The notes: generated from the letters alone by a model not told the origin. DNA of 64,000 bases from Synechococcus sp. CB0101 (GCF_000179235.2 NZ_CP039373.1:310032-374031), one strand, 5' to 3'; positions 54,666 to 63,648 are shown, counted from the stretch's first letter. Numbers and translations: made by a program.

Positions 54666-54823
54666 CAGCCCAGCCCCAGCTGGCCGAGGATGCCTTTGCC
54701 GCTGAGCGCTTCAGTGGCGATCGCAATCACGAACCCGAGCATGGCCAGGCGGCCGTTGAGGGATTCCGCAAAGGGCACAAAGCCCGTGCGCTGATAGGGA
54801 ATCTTGAAGTCGGAGCTGGCCAT
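54665..54823 (-). CDS. hli: High-light-inducible protein (Hli/SCP)
   Basis: The 52-aa protein has the chlorophyll-binding helix signature ESLNGRLAMLGFVIAIATEALSGKG, as in LHC-like Hli proteins (ExxNxRxAMxGF). It binds chlorophyll and carotenoid and protects photosystem assembly under strong light. No gene was seen in the 224 bp upstream (54824-55047), which is relatively AT-rich and probably holds the promoter. Confidence 0.93.
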   Translation of the reverse strand: MASSDFKIPYQRTGFVPFAESLNGRLAMLGFVIAIATEALSGKGILGQLGLG

Positions 54824-55047
54824 GATGGTCAAGCGTCTGTTACAGATGTTAACGCTTTGTGACGGGTTTGTCGTCTTTTTGAGGTGCTGCTGGCAAGCAT
54901 CGGTTCACGGCTTGCCCCACCGCCGTGGCCACGTGTGATGTCGAAGCAGCGTGCAGAGCTGTTGGTTGTCGTCTTGTCTCTCACCCATCACCAGGCAGTG
55001 ATCCTGAGTTGCCCCCTTCTCCATGACGGGGCGTTTGGTGTTTTCAG

Positions 55048-55668
55048 CTATCCCTTCAAGCTTTCACAGGCCTCCCCGTCTCCATCCCCATCGAGATAAC
55101 GGTGCCCCTGCCGCAGTAGCACCTGCGCCTGGGCATAAGAGCCGATCTGGCTGCACGTGTAGCGGCGGCCAGTTGGTGCGCTCGAGCTTGAGCTGGGTTT
55201 GCGTTGGCCGGAGCGGTACTCCCACGGCCGCGTCAGCCCACCGTTGACGCCCCAGACGCCAAGCCTCTTCAGCCGGGCCTCCGTTTCCAGGCGCCCGTAG
55301 GTCTGCCGGTCGCAACCAGCGATGTACTGCCAGTACACAAAGGCCACGCCGGAAGCCACCAGGGCCTGGTTGAGGTTGCGGCCGCCTCTAGTGAGTTCGG
55401 CCACGGAGCGGCCGTAGCCATCGGTGGCCTTGATCCGCAGCTCCACGCTGCTTCCCACGGGCGCCAGGACCTGGAGTTGTTGCCGGGCCTGCGCGCCAAA
55501 GGGTGCCTGGCTGGATTCCGGCGCATCGATGCAGGCCAGACGCACGTTCACGGTGCGGTTGCCCTCGCGCACCCGCAGGGTGTCGCCATCGCCGATGGAG
55601 AGCACGGTGCCCGTGCGGGTTTGGGCGAGCAGTGCCACGGCTGCCAGCGGCAGGTCCAGGGTGATCAC
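55048..55668 (-). CDS. Exported thermonuclease (SNase family) with excalibur domain
   Basis: The 206-aa product has a signal-like N-terminus, the staphylococcal-nuclease domain (SIGDGDTLRV, RLACIDAPESSQ, YGRSVAEL, ALVASGVAFVYW) and a C-terminal excalibur calcium-binding motif (DGDGDGEACE). It degrades extracellular or periplasmic DNA/RNA. GTG 55668 overlaps the HD-gene stop. A second, damaged copy lies at 58519-59168. Confidence 0.85.
   Translation of the reverse strand: MITLDLPLAAVALLAQTRTGTVLSIGDGDTLRVREGNRTVNVRLACIDAPESSQAPFGAQARQQLQVLAPVGSSVELRIKATDGYGRSVAELTRGGRNLNQALVASGVAFVYWQYIAGCDRQTYGRLETEARLKRLGVWGVNGGLTRPWEYRSGQRKPSSSSSAPTGRRYTCSQIGSYAQAQVLLRQGHRYLDGDGDGEACESLKG
55196..55609 (-). 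repeat. Direct repeat, copy 1 (nuclease core)
   Basis: A 414-bp segment inside the intact nuclease gene recurs, in the same orientation and with roughly nine in ten bases identical by eye, at 58688-59100 (413 bp). The one-base length difference is the frameshift of copy 2. Confidence 0.75.
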
Positions 55669-56318
55669 GATTCTCCTGCTGCCAATCGCTCCGCGTACCC
55701 CGCCGCCCATACCGCCGGCGCCAGCCCATCGGGCACGAGCCGCCGATAGCTCTCGCTGGCGAGCACCTCACTTAACGCCTCACCGAGCCGTTCCACCGAA
55801 CGGCTCCCCGGTAGGCGGTGCTTGAGCTGTTGGTGCATCCGCAGCAGATACCAGGCTGATCCCTCCAGCCCGGCGTTGAACTTGCGCCACATCGAAGGGT
55901 CGCGGCGGGCATCGAGCACCATGTCGCCCGCGTTATGGGCCTTGTCGGCCGCCGTCACCAACAGCGAGGCCTCAGGCTTGTGCTCCAGAGAGGCGATGTA
56001 GCGGGTCTTGCGCAGCAGCCAGGGCTCCTTCTCCCCTCCTGCAGGAGTGCCGTTGGTGTCGGTGCAATCGCGCACGATGTCCGCCACAGGGCTTCCAAAC
56101 CGTTCGGCGATGGAGGCGTGGCTCTGGCCGGCGTCCTCGATGGCGTCATGCAGCAGGGCGGCGATGGCTTGATCTTCCGTGCCGCCGTCTTCCCACACCA
56201 GGGCGCTGACGCTGATCAGGTGGGAGATGTAGGGGATGGCCTTGCCTTTGCGGCGCTGATCCCGGTGGAGCTGCTCAGCCCAGAGCAGGGCTTCCCCGTA
56301 GCGGGCGCTCACGCTCAT
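55665..56318 (-). CDS. HD-domain phosphohydrolase (Mesh1/SpoT-HD-like)
   Basis: The 217-aa protein has the HD metal motifs ISHLISVSAL, LLHDAIEDAG and a later TAADKAHN, as in the (p)ppGpp hydrolase domain of RelA/SpoT and small Mesh1 enzymes. Substrate is inferred only. Its stop overlaps the nuclease GTG. Confidence 0.8.
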   Translation of the reverse strand: MSVSARYGEALLWAEQLHRDQRRKGKAIPYISHLISVSALVWEDGGTEDQAIAALLHDAIEDAGQSHASIAERFGSPVADIVRDCTDTNGTPAGGEKEPWLLRKTRYIASLEHKPEASLLVTAADKAHNAGDMVLDARRDPSMWRKFNAGLEGSAWYLLRMHQQLKHRLPGSRSVERLGEALSEVLASESYRRLVPDGLAPAVWAAGYAERLAAGES

Positions 56319-56489
56319 CGAAGCCTTGGCTGATGGGTCTCCATCCTGCGGCGGCCTGGCTGGTTTTTGGTTGTGCGCTGCTCAAGGCAGCTCCATCCAG
56401 CCGCAAACCCGGTTGCAGATCTCAAGCGCCAGCGGATCGCGCCGGCATCATGAGCTCCGATTCCCGGCCAAGCAGCCACACGACACGCC

Positions 56490-56867
56490 ATGAGCCGCAC
56501 ACGCAACTTTCTGACTGACTTCCGAGCCTTCATCAACCGCGGCAATGTGGTTGATCTGTCTGTGGCCGTGGTGATCGGCGGGGCCTTCGGGAAGGTGGTG
56601 AATGCGGTGGTGACTTTGGTGATGGATTCATTGCTGCAACCTGTTCTCAAGGCGGCGAACGTTGACGCCATTGCCAGCTGGCCAGCCGGTGAGGTGCTGG
56701 TAGCAGCGATCAATTTCCTGGTGATTTCATTTGTAGTGTTTTTGATCGTGCGCGCGATCGAAGCCCTGCGGCGCAAGGAAGAAGCCGTTGCGCCACCCGA
56801 CACTCAGGCCCAACTGGCCGCAGCGGTGACCCGCTTGGCGGATGCCCTGGATCGCCGCCAGCTCTGA
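56490..56867 (+). CDS. mscL: Large-conductance mechanosensitive channel
   Basis: The 125-aa MscL has the N-terminal helix FLTDFRAFINRGNVVDLSVAVVIGGAFGKVV, a second membrane helix INFLVISFVVFLIVRAI and a C-terminal charged bundle. It releases solutes during hypo-osmotic shock. The 170 bp upstream hold the divergent promoters; nothing else was recognised there. Confidence 0.93.
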   Translation: MSRTRNFLTDFRAFINRGNVVDLSVAVVIGGAFGKVVNAVVTLVMDSLLQPVLKAANVDAIASWPAGEVLVAAINFLVISFVVFLIVRAIEALRRKEEAVAPPDTQAQLAAAVTRLADALDRRQL

Positions 56868-56961
56868 ACCAGGCCCGGAGTCGTTCTCTCCCCAGCGAAT
56901 CCGGTCTGGCGGTCTGTTTTCTCATGCCTTGATCAGGAACGATGGCCACAATGCCTGCATC

Positions 56962-56967
56962 AGGAGG
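56962..56967 (+). promoter_or_regulatory. Strong Shine-Dalgarno site for the interrupted beta-lactamase ORF
   Basis: AGGAGG lies six bases before ATG 56974, a near-ideal ribosome binding site. This is notable because many genes in the window lack one. It supports ATG 56974 as the natural start of the broken gene. Confidence 0.7.
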
Positions 56968-56973
56968 ACACGA

Positions 56974-57804
56974 ATGGCAGGTGGTTTGCGGTCTTTGTTG
57001 GCTGGTACTGCCCTCACGCTGATCCACGTCACACCCGCTGCGGCGCTCACCTGGAGAGAGGAAGCGCGCTTGTAACCACTGTTTGAGAAGGCTGGTGTGG
57101 AGGGCACCTTCGTGGTGCTGGATGAGCGCAAAAACCTGTGGCGCGGGCACAACAGGTTGCGTGCAGAGCAGCGCTTCTCTCCTGCTTCCACCTTCAAGAT
57201 CCCCAATAGCCTGATCGCCCTCTCGCTTGGGGTAGTGGCCAACCCCGATGAGCTGATTCCCTACAAGGGTGATCCCAACCCGTTCATGCGCGAGTGGCTA
57301 GCGCCGATGGGGATGCGCGGCGCGATCAAGGTGTCGAATGTGCCGCTGTATCAGGAGCTGGCCCGGCGGATTGGGTTGCAGCGCATGCAAATCGCCCTGC
57401 AGCAGTTGCGCTATGGCAATGAGCAGATCGGTGATGACGTCACCACCTTCTGGCTGCGCGGGCCGCTGGCGATCAGTGCCCTTGAGCAAATGCAGTTCCT
57501 CCTGGGCCTGGCCAAACGCACGTTGCCGTTCCCTGTGGTCGCCCAGCAGCAGGTGGCTGAGATCACGCGCATCGATGGCGCCCCTGGCTGGAGCCTTCAT
57601 GCCAAGACCGGTTGGCAGAACGCTCCTGGCGCTGGTGTGGGCTGGTGGGTGGGTTGGGTGCAGCGAGGGGATGAGGTCACGCCTTTTGCACTCAACATCG
57701 CGATGAAAGGTAGTGCCGATGCCCCCAAGCGTGAGCAATTAGGTCGGCGCAGCTTGCAGCTGTTGGGAGTGTTGCCTGTTGATGATCAGAAGGCGGCACG
57801 TTGA
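56974..57804 (+). pseudogene. Class D beta-lactamase gene interrupted by an in-frame TAA
   Basis: Codons 1-33 encode a signal peptide (SLLAGTALTLIHVTPAAA) and LTWREEARL. TAA follows at 57073-57075, after which the same frame continues PLFEKAGVEGTF to 57804. The rest has the class D motifs STFK (SxxK), YGN and KTG, so only the stop disables it. The family has Gln or Ala at this position; CAA to TAA would be one transition. Re-initiation at GTG 57097 would yield a 235-aa form without signal peptide. Confidence 0.85.
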
Positions 57805-58102
57805 TCCAATTCCTGCCCGCTTGTGTGCCTGGTTCTCTCAGTGCTGACCCAGGCTCTTGAGGAGTGTGTCTACGGAACCTGGGGCTGTGTCTCGGTCAGG
57901 GATGCTTAGCCCGTTTCTGCAGACGGTGGTTGCGTACCCACTGGGTTGATGGGACTGGCAATGTCGCGACAAGCACGCACAGAGTGGCTTTCTTCTGAAT
58001 TCCTGCGGAATCTCTTGAACCCGAAGATCATCCGTAGATTTCGTTGCATTCGGGTCGGAATCCAGGACAGTGTGAACGCAACTGGCGAGATGCTGCACCC
58101 TG

Positions 58103-58273
58103 GTGATCGTGATTCAAAGCCGCGCAAGTGGTGAACTCGTCTGGCGTGATGAAGTTTTGAGGACTAACCACTTCAAGGCTTACATGACGGCCAAGGCGAA
58201 AGCTCGGCTGACTGGTCGTGTCTATCGACTCGTGGATCGAGATGGTGTTGTTTTGGAACAGATCTTCCATTAG
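58103..58273 (+). CDS. Small soluble protein (56 aa)
   Basis: GTG 58103 opens VIVIQSRASGELVWRDEVLR, then HFKAYMTAKAKARLTGRVYRLVDRDGVVLEQIFH. The alternating pattern looks like a small beta-alpha fold seen as cyanobacterial hypothetical proteins. No function. The flanks 57805-58102 and 58274-58427 hold nothing else I can support. Confidence 0.5.
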   Translation: MIVIQSRASGELVWRDEVLRTNHFKAYMTAKAKARLTGRVYRLVDRDGVVLEQIFH

Positions 58274-58427
58274 CGCTGTGATGCCCTCCGCGACGTCTGT
58301 CGTAGCTCTCAAGCACGCTTTGAACGGCCTTGCTGTGAAGCGGCGACCGGCTGTCAACTGAGTGCTTGTGTTGGCGTGCCGCTAATCGCCATCACCCCGC
58401 GGGTTCGATCCGCCTTGCGTTGCCATT

Positions 58428-58457
58428 AAAAAAGGAGGCCTCCTCAGACCTCCTTGG
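58428..58457 (-). terminator. Rho-independent terminator
   Basis: Read on the minus strand, AAGGAGGTC pairs with GGCCTCCTT around a TGAGGA loop, followed by TTTT. It lies about 60 bp beyond the broken nuclease copy and would end the leftward ocp-to-nuclease run. Confidence 0.75.
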
Positions 58458-58518
58458 ACAAGCAGTTTTCATCCTCTGCTCTGGCCGGGTTCTAACACCC
58501 CTTTTTGGGTTGACGCCA

Positions 58519-59168
58519 TCAAATGCTCTGCAGTAGGCGCTCCAACCGAACCAGTTGTATCGTTTGGCTTCTGTAGGCAGAGCGTTGTCCATCGTCCAGC
58601 ACTGGCGCAACTGGGCTTCCAATCCAAGCCGCAGCACGTGGTGATGGTGATGGAATGGAGTCAATTTCGCTGGGGGAGGAGGTTCCAGGTTTGCGTTCAT
58701 TGGAGCGGTAGTCCCATGGCAGCATCAGCCCACCGTTGACACTCCACACGCCAAGGCTCTTTATCCGGGCCTCAGTTTCCAGACGCCCGTAGGTCTGCCG
58801 GTCGCAGCCACCGATGAACTGCCAGTACACAAAGGCCACGCCAGAGGCCACCAGGCTTGGTTGAGGTTGCGGCCGCCTCTGGTGAGTTCGGCGACGGAGC
58901 GGCCGTAGCGATCGGTGGCCTTGATCCGGAGCTCCACGCTGCTTCCCACGGGCGCCAGGGCCTGCAGTTGTTGCCGGGCCTGCGCGCCAAAGGGTGCCTG
59001 GCTGGATTCCGGGGCATCGATGAAGGCCAGGCGCACGTTCACGGCGCGGTTGCCCTCGCGCACCCGCAGGGTGTCGCCATCGCCGATGGAGATCACCGTG
59101 GCTTGCAGGGGTTGGGCTGCTCCCGGTCCATGCAGCAGCACCACAACCGCAATACCCAGCCACCTCAC
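58519..59168 (-). pseudogene. Second thermonuclease copy, frameshifted and lacking excalibur domain
   Basis: From ATG 59168 (4-nt overlap with selO) the frame encodes a signal peptide and SNase domain up to GGRNLNQA. A one-base deletion near 58851-58861 then shifts the frame. The remainder (LVASGVAFVYW...CDRQTYGRLETEARIK) continues in another frame to 58519 with an unrelated tail instead of the excalibur motif. Compared with copy 1, CCAGGGCCTGG became CCAGGCTTGG. Confidence 0.75.
58688..59100 (-). repeat. Direct repeat, copy 2 (nuclease core)
   Basis: This is the 413-bp partner of 55196-55609, in the same orientation, about 3.1 kb apart. Differences are scattered single bases plus one deletion, indicating an old duplication rather than an assembly artefact. 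Confidence 0.75.
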
Positions 59169-60868
59169 GACGAACAGCTGTAGTGCGATACCCCTCCGGC
59201 GTTGAAAAACTCCCTGGGTTTGAGTTGGTCGTATCGCGTTGCCAGCTCCGCCGCTGGTGCGCTGTAGGGATCACGGAACAGGGTTTGCAGCTCGCGGATC
59301 AGGCTGAAGTTGCCCTCGGCGGCTTGCTCGTAAGCCGGTGCAATCAGCCATTCGCGCCAGGTGATGGCGGGGTTCACCCGTTGCATCGCCGCCGTTGCCT
59401 CCGCTGGGTTGTGGATCTGCATCCGCCAGCGCTCGAGCCAGGCCTGCCAGCGCTGATCCAGGTCTTCCGAGCTGGGCACGTAGAAGCTGGCTTTGAGGTC
59501 TTCCACGCTCTCGGGCAGGGCTGAAAGCCTGCGGAAGAAGATCGTGTAGTCGGCCCTGGAGCTCACCAGCAGCTGCAGCAGTTCCTGCATCAGCTCGGCG
59601 TTGTAGCTGGGAAGGCCCAGCTTGCTGCTCCACATCGCCTCCAGCGCTTCGGCCATCGCTGCCGCAAAACCATCCTTGATGGCATCGAGCTGCTCGAGGG
59701 CCTCGTTGTTGCCCTCCAGCAGTGGCTGCAGCGATCGCCAGAACATCCCGTAATTCACCTCGGCTGCTGCCGGTTGGTTGAAGAAGCAGAAGTGTTCGCC
59801 GCCACCGGTCCAGGGTTGGAAGCGTGGATCAAACAATTCGCAGAAGCCGAAGGGGCCGTAGTCGAGCGTGTAGCCGCCGGCGGCGCAGTTGTCGCTGTTG
59901 AAGTTGCCCTGGCAGTAGCCCACGCGCATCCACTGGGCCACCAGGTGCGTGAGCCGGCCGCGGAACAGCCGAGCCAGCTCCAGCACTTGCTCGGCGAAGG
60001 GCAGTGCGGCATTGATCTCGGATCGGTAGTTCCGCGCGATCAGATGTTCCACGATCATCTGCAGCTCGCGCTTGGCACCGGCATGGGCATTGCTCCTGGC
60101 CCGGCGTGCAAACAGCTCCAGCTGACCCACCCGCAAAAACGACGGCGCCACCCGGGTGGTGATCGCCGCAGGGTTGCTCACCATCACATCGGGATCAAAG
60201 GAGCGGGATCCCTCGCTGTACCAAGGCCGCAACACGCCCTCGGCCCGCGACATGTAGAGCGTGAGCGAGCGCGACGTTGGTACCCCCAGGGCATGCATCA
60301 GCTCCTGCGCCAGAAATTCCCGCACGCTCGAGCGCAACACGGCGCGGCCATCGGCGCCCCGGCAATAGGGCGTTGGCCCCCCGCCTTTGAGTTGCATCTC
60401 CCAGCGCTGGCCGTTGAACAACCCCTCAACAATCGAGATGGCGCGGCCATCGCCGTAGCCATTGCCCGTGCGGAACGGGCATTGCTGGGTGTATTCCGTT
60501 CCGTAGATCGAGAGGGCATAGCCAGTGGCCCAGCCGTAGGGCCGCATCGCCCCTGTGGCCACCGTGATGTCGCCGGAAAACAGGCGCCTGAAGCTGTCGT
60601 CGTGGGCGAGGTCGTCGCTCAGGCCCAGCTCGGCGAACAGGTTGTGGCTGTGGGCCACGTATTCCGCTTCCGGCAGCGGTGTGGGCGTCACCGGCACGTA
60701 GTGGCCTGAAAACACCTGGCGGGGCTGGTGGTCGTTGCCATCGCCGGTGGCATCGGGATCCACCAGGAGCGTTTCCAGCAGCGAGTAGTCCACCTGCCGC
60801 GTGAAGGCCTCAAAGCTGGTGGTGGCCTGCGCTGCCATGGGGCTGGGCTCTGAAGCTGGGGCCTTCAT
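59165..60868 (-). CDS. selO: Protein adenylyltransferase SelO (YdiU)
   Basis: The 567-aa pseudokinase-fold protein has [31 protein letters not shown] and the metal motif [11 protein letters not shown]. SelO transfers AMP to Ser/Thr/Tyr residues and affects redox homeostasis. The C-terminus SCSS carries Cys where eukaryotic SelO has selenocysteine. ATG 60868 or 60838 may be used. Confidence 0.9.
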   Translation of the reverse strand: MKAPASEPSPMAAQATTSFEAFTRQVDYSLLETLLVDPDATGDGNDHQPRQVFSGHYVPVTPTPLPEAEYVAHSHNLFAELGLSDDLAHDDSFRRLFSGDITVATGAMRPYGWATGYALSIYGTEYTQQCPFRTGNGYGDGRAISIVEGLFNGQRWEMQLKGGGPTPYCRGADGRAVLRSSVREFLAQELMHALGVPTSRSLTLYMSRAEGVLRPWYSEGSRSFDPDVMVSNPAAITTRVAPSFLRVGQLELFARRARSNAHAGAKRELQMIVEHLIARNYRSEINAALPFAEQVLELARLFRGRLTHLVAQWMRVGYCQGNFNSDNCAAGGYTLDYGPFGFCELFDPRFQPWTGGGEHFCFFNQPAAAEVNYGMFWRSLQPLLEGNNEALEQLDAIKDGFAAAMAEALEAMWSSKLGLPSYNAELMQELLQLLVSSRADYTIFFRRLSALPESVEDLKASFYVPSSEDLDQRWQAWLERWRMQIHNPAEATAAMQRVNPAITWREWLIAPAYEQAAEGNFSLIRELQTLFRDPYSAPAAELATRYDQLKPREFFNAGGVSHYSCSS

Positions 60869-60930
60869 CTTGAACGCCCTGCTGCTTCGATTGCCGACCG
60901 GCCGCCCAGCGCCTGGGTTGCCGCTGCCCT

Positions 60931-61260
60931 TTAAAACAGCGCCATTGCCTTGATTTTGGCCAGTTTGCCGGCGTCAAGCCCGTCGAGTTCTTCAACCTCG
61001 AGCAACTGGTCTTTCACGAGGCTGGCAAACACAAACAAGATTCCATCGAGGCGGAAATCGAATCGGCCTTCAATGATGTGGCGCTGAATGCTAAGGAAAT
61101 CGTGAAGCTTCCACACGCTGTCCGCGTCGTTGAGGTTGTCGCACTGGCTGCGAACATCCAGCACCAATCGATCGATGGAGCGCTGATAAGCGGTGTTAAA
61201 CGCTGTTCGAGCAATCTCCTGTTCGCAGTCGGTCCAGCCTTCTAATGTCATCTCCACCAT
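60931..61260 (-). CDS. frp: Fluorescence recovery protein (FRP)
   Basis: The 109-aa helical protein matches FRP in length and pattern: [48 protein letters not shown]-like [14 protein letters not shown] and [15 protein letters not shown] binds active OCP and speeds its return to the orange form, ending phycobilisome quenching. It lies 34 bp after crtW. Confidence 0.85.
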   Translation of the reverse strand: MVEMTLEGWTDCEQEIARTAFNTAYQRSIDRLVLDVRSQCDNLNDADSVWKLHDFLSIQRHIIEGRFDFRLDGILFVFASLVKDQLLEVEELDGLDAGKLAKIKAMALF

Positions 61261-61294
61261 GATCGTTCACCTGCTGTTGCGGACGCTACCGCTT

Positions 61295-61993
61295 TCAACT
61301 GCTGATCGCGAGTGTTTGTGACTGTTGCCAGGCCCCTGGTAACTCAAACCAGCGCAGGCTGGGATGGTCGTGATGTTCGCGGTGATAACCAAAGTGGTAA
61401 CAGGCCAGAAACGACATCCACGCCGGTAGAGCAAGGCTGGCCGGATGCACTTCGTTTGAAGATTGTTGCTGCCGTTGATGGGGCAGATAGGTTCCCACCA
61501 CAAACAACTGCACGGAGCTCAACAGCAGTGGCAGGGTGCAAACCAGCAGCACATTGAGCCACTCCACTCCGGCGAGCAGCAATGTGCTCCATCCCATCAA
61601 TAGAAGGCTCATTTGTTGGCCACTGAGGTAGTGCGCCATGAACTGCCGGTACCACCCCAACACCGAAACATCCTGCGCAGCTGGAACATCGGGATCCAGG
61701 GCGGTGCCTGTGTGTTGATGGTGGCGATGATGGTTGTCGCGGCATCGCCCGTAGGGCAAGGCGGCGTAGAGCGCTAACGACAGCCACCCAAGCCTCTGGT
61801 TCCACTGGGGCTGCCGTTGCCAGAGCACACCGTGCATGGCGTCGTGCCCGAGGATGAACAACCCCGTTTGCAGGTGTGTGCGCAACAGGATGGCGGCCAC
61901 AAGGAGCCACCACGGCAGGCTGCTCACCGGGATGGCCAGAAGCACCACCACCGTGAGCAGCCAGCTCAGCAGGATCCAGGCCGACCAGCTCAA
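61295..61993 (-). CDS. crtW: Beta-carotene ketolase (CrtW type)
   Basis: The 232-aa membrane di-iron enzyme has histidine clusters HDAMHG, DNHHRHHQHTG and FGYHREHHDHP. It adds 4-keto groups to beta-carotene to form echinenone/canthaxanthin, the OCP pigments. The start is TTG 61993, overlapping the OCP stop by 4 nt (TTGA). Confidence 0.88.
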   Translation of the reverse strand: MSWSAWILLSWLLTVVVLLAIPVSSLPWWLLVAAILLRTHLQTGLFILGHDAMHGVLWQRQPQWNQRLGWLSLALYAALPYGRCRDNHHRHHQHTGTALDPDVPAAQDVSVLGWYRQFMAHYLSGQQMSLLLMGWSTLLLAGVEWLNVLLVCTLPLLLSSVQLFVVGTYLPHQRQQQSSNEVHPASLALPAWMSFLACYHFGYHREHHDHPSLRWFELPGAWQQSQTLAISS

Positions 61994-62943
61994 CGGGCGA
62001 ACTTGAGCAGTTCTGCCGGTGAGGCCAGCAGATCGATCGCCACGAAGTAGATCTTGCCCTCGGGATTGAGCAGGAAGCGCCAGGCCACGTTCATCCCCAC
62101 CCCGGCACCGAACCAAGGGGTTTGCACTTTGCCGGTCACTTTGATCTGGGTGAAACCGCCTTCGGTGGGCTCGGCATAGCCGCGCTCGGGCAGCAGTTTC
62201 AGGTTTTGGCAGTCTTCGCGGAAGAAGCGCAGGATCGCGTCGCTGCCCACGATCGGTTTCTGGAAGGGCGGTTGCAGGGCGCCGTCGCTCAGAAACAGCT
62301 CGATCAACGCATCGAAATCATTGGCGTTGAGCAGATCCATGTAGCTGTTCACGGTGGGGTTGATCACCCCTTCGATGAACACCTTCTTGCGCAGCTGCTC
62401 GGGGGTGGGCGGGGCCACCGGTTCCATCACCCGTTGGCCAACGCCTTTCTCGGGCGAGTAGCCCATGTCCACCACGAAGTTGCGAAGCAGCGTGATCTGC
62501 TGCCCTTGCTCCACCGCCTTCAGCGAGCTGAGCACTGCCGATGCGTTGGCCGACAGCTGATAGCCCTCGGGGATCGGGGCCACAAGGCCCGCGGCCATCC
62601 ATTCGCCCAGCTGATACCAGAAACCCAATTTGATGTTCACTGACCAGCCCGCATAGGTGCGGCCGATGGGCGTGTCGCTGCGGTTGGCCAGATCGCACAT
62701 CACCTGGCTCTGCTCAGCGAAGTTCATCGCCTTGATCTGGCTCAGCACTTGCTCAGCAAATTGCATGCGTGCTGCGGCAGGTGCAGCCACGGTGATGGTG
62801 GTGCCCATCTCCAGGTATGCATACCAGATGAGCGCCAGCTGATCTTCCGCACTGAGCTGCAAAAAGCGGGCTGTGATCGCCGGAACGGCATCAGCAGAAC
62901 GGGTTTCGGGAAAAATGCGCGTGGCGCGATCAAGGGTGAACAT
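61990..62943 (-). CDS. ocp: Orange carotenoid protein
   Basis: The 317-aa protein has exact OCP length. The N-terminal carotenoid domain shows RIFPETRSADAVPA, QLSAEDQLALIWYAYLEMG and LLRNFVVDMG (Arg155 equivalent). The C-terminal NTF2-like domain shows NSYMDLLNANDFDALIELF and MNVAWRFLLNPEGK (Tyr201 and Trp288 equivalents that bind the keto group). OCP binds a ketocarotenoid and, in light, quenches phycobilisomes. ATG 62943 is chosen over an upstream in-frame one. Confidence 0.96.
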   Translation of the reverse strand: MFTLDRATRIFPETRSADAVPAITARFLQLSAEDQLALIWYAYLEMGTTITVAAPAAARMQFAEQVLSQIKAMNFAEQSQVMCDLANRSDTPIGRTYAGWSVNIKLGFWYQLGEWMAAGLVAPIPEGYQLSANASAVLSSLKAVEQGQQITLLRNFVVDMGYSPEKGVGQRVMEPVAPPTPEQLRKKVFIEGVINPTVNSYMDLLNANDFDALIELFLSDGALQPPFQKPIVGSDAILRFFREDCQNLKLLPERGYAEPTEGGFTQIKVTGKVQTPWFGAGVGMNVAWRFLLNPEGKIYFVAIDLLASPAELLKFAR

Positions 62944-63316
62944 CGAATATCTCAACTGTTGTTAAGGATTGTTAAAGCGTAGCACTCTTTCTCTTGAAAA
63001 TTCGCTCGTTTCTTTTCACTGCACCCTTATGCAGGTTGTTTGCGGCGTTGCCGGCTGCGATCCGCTGCATCCTGGATCGCTCCGCTTCTCGATCCTGAAA
63101 ACCGCTGCTATCACTCGGGTCTTGGTGCTGCCGGTCGCCTCGTTGGGTGGCAATTGAATCACCGTCCACCCCGGTCGTGTAGAGTGAAGCTGATTCAACG
63201 ATCACTCTTCGGCGGGTTTCTCCTCCAGGCGGCGGGTTCTCAGGATTTCACCACCCGGCCAGCAACTTCCTTCAGGGCATTCAACGAATCGGGACCATAG
63301 ATTTTTCAAGCATTTC
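62944..63316. promoter_or_regulatory. Divergent promoter region of ocp and the RRM gene
   Basis: A 373-bp intergenic stretch between divergent genes. The part next to ocp is AT-rich. On the plus strand TGTAGAGT near 63178-63185 could be an extended -10, giving the RRM gene a leader of about 125 nt; long leaders are usual in cold-regulated rbp genes. No coding gene was seen. Confidence 0.35.
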
Positions 63317-63589
63317 ATGACCATTTACGTGGGTAACCTCTCCTTCGATGCCGAAGTGGAGGACCTTCAAAGCCTGTTCGCTGAATACGGCGCCGTGCGC
63401 AAATGCAGCGTGCCCCTCGATCGCGACACCGGTCGTAAGCGTGGCTTCGCCTTTGTTGAAATGGCGCAGGAAGCCGACGAGCAAAAAGCCATCGATGATC
63501 TCCAGAACGTGGAGTGGATGGGTCGGATGATCCGTGTCAACAAAGCCGAGCCCCGTCCCGCTCCCTCCGGCGGTGGTGGTCGCTGGTGA
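63317..63589 (+). CDS. rbp: RRM RNA-binding protein (Rbp)
   Basis: The 90-aa RRM protein has RNP2 IYVGNLSF and RNP1 KRGFAFVEM, with a short Gly-rich end (GGGGRW). Such proteins in cyanobacteria bind U-rich RNA, often respond to cold, and help thylakoid mRNA localisation. Confidence 0.92.
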   Translation: MTIYVGNLSFDAEVEDLQSLFAEYGAVRKCSVPLDRDTGRKRGFAFVEMAQEADEQKAIDDLQNVEWMGRMIRVNKAEPRPAPSGGGGRW

Positions 63590-63608
63590 TCGTCACGCGA
63601 TCCTGATG

Positions 63609-63635
63609 CCGCCCCCCCCCGGGGGCGGTTTTTTT
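63609..63635 (+). terminator. Rho-independent terminator of rbp
   Basis: Perfect stem CCGCCCCC/GGGGGCGG with loop CCCC, followed by seven T. It lies 20 bp after the rbp stop. Confidence 0.9.
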
Positions 63636-63648
63636 GTGCCTACAACAG

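Noticed and set aside
57838-58357. Several short open frames on both strands in the lactamase-nuclease gap
   Set aside because: Cys/Ser/Arg-rich, no start context or conserved look, except the 56-aa frame at 58103.
58401-58420. T-arm-like GCGGGTTCGATCC, possible tRNA 3' end or att site
   Set aside because: The stem does not pair properly (only four partial pairs), there is no D-arm, anticodon arm or CCA context upstream, and no integrase is present.
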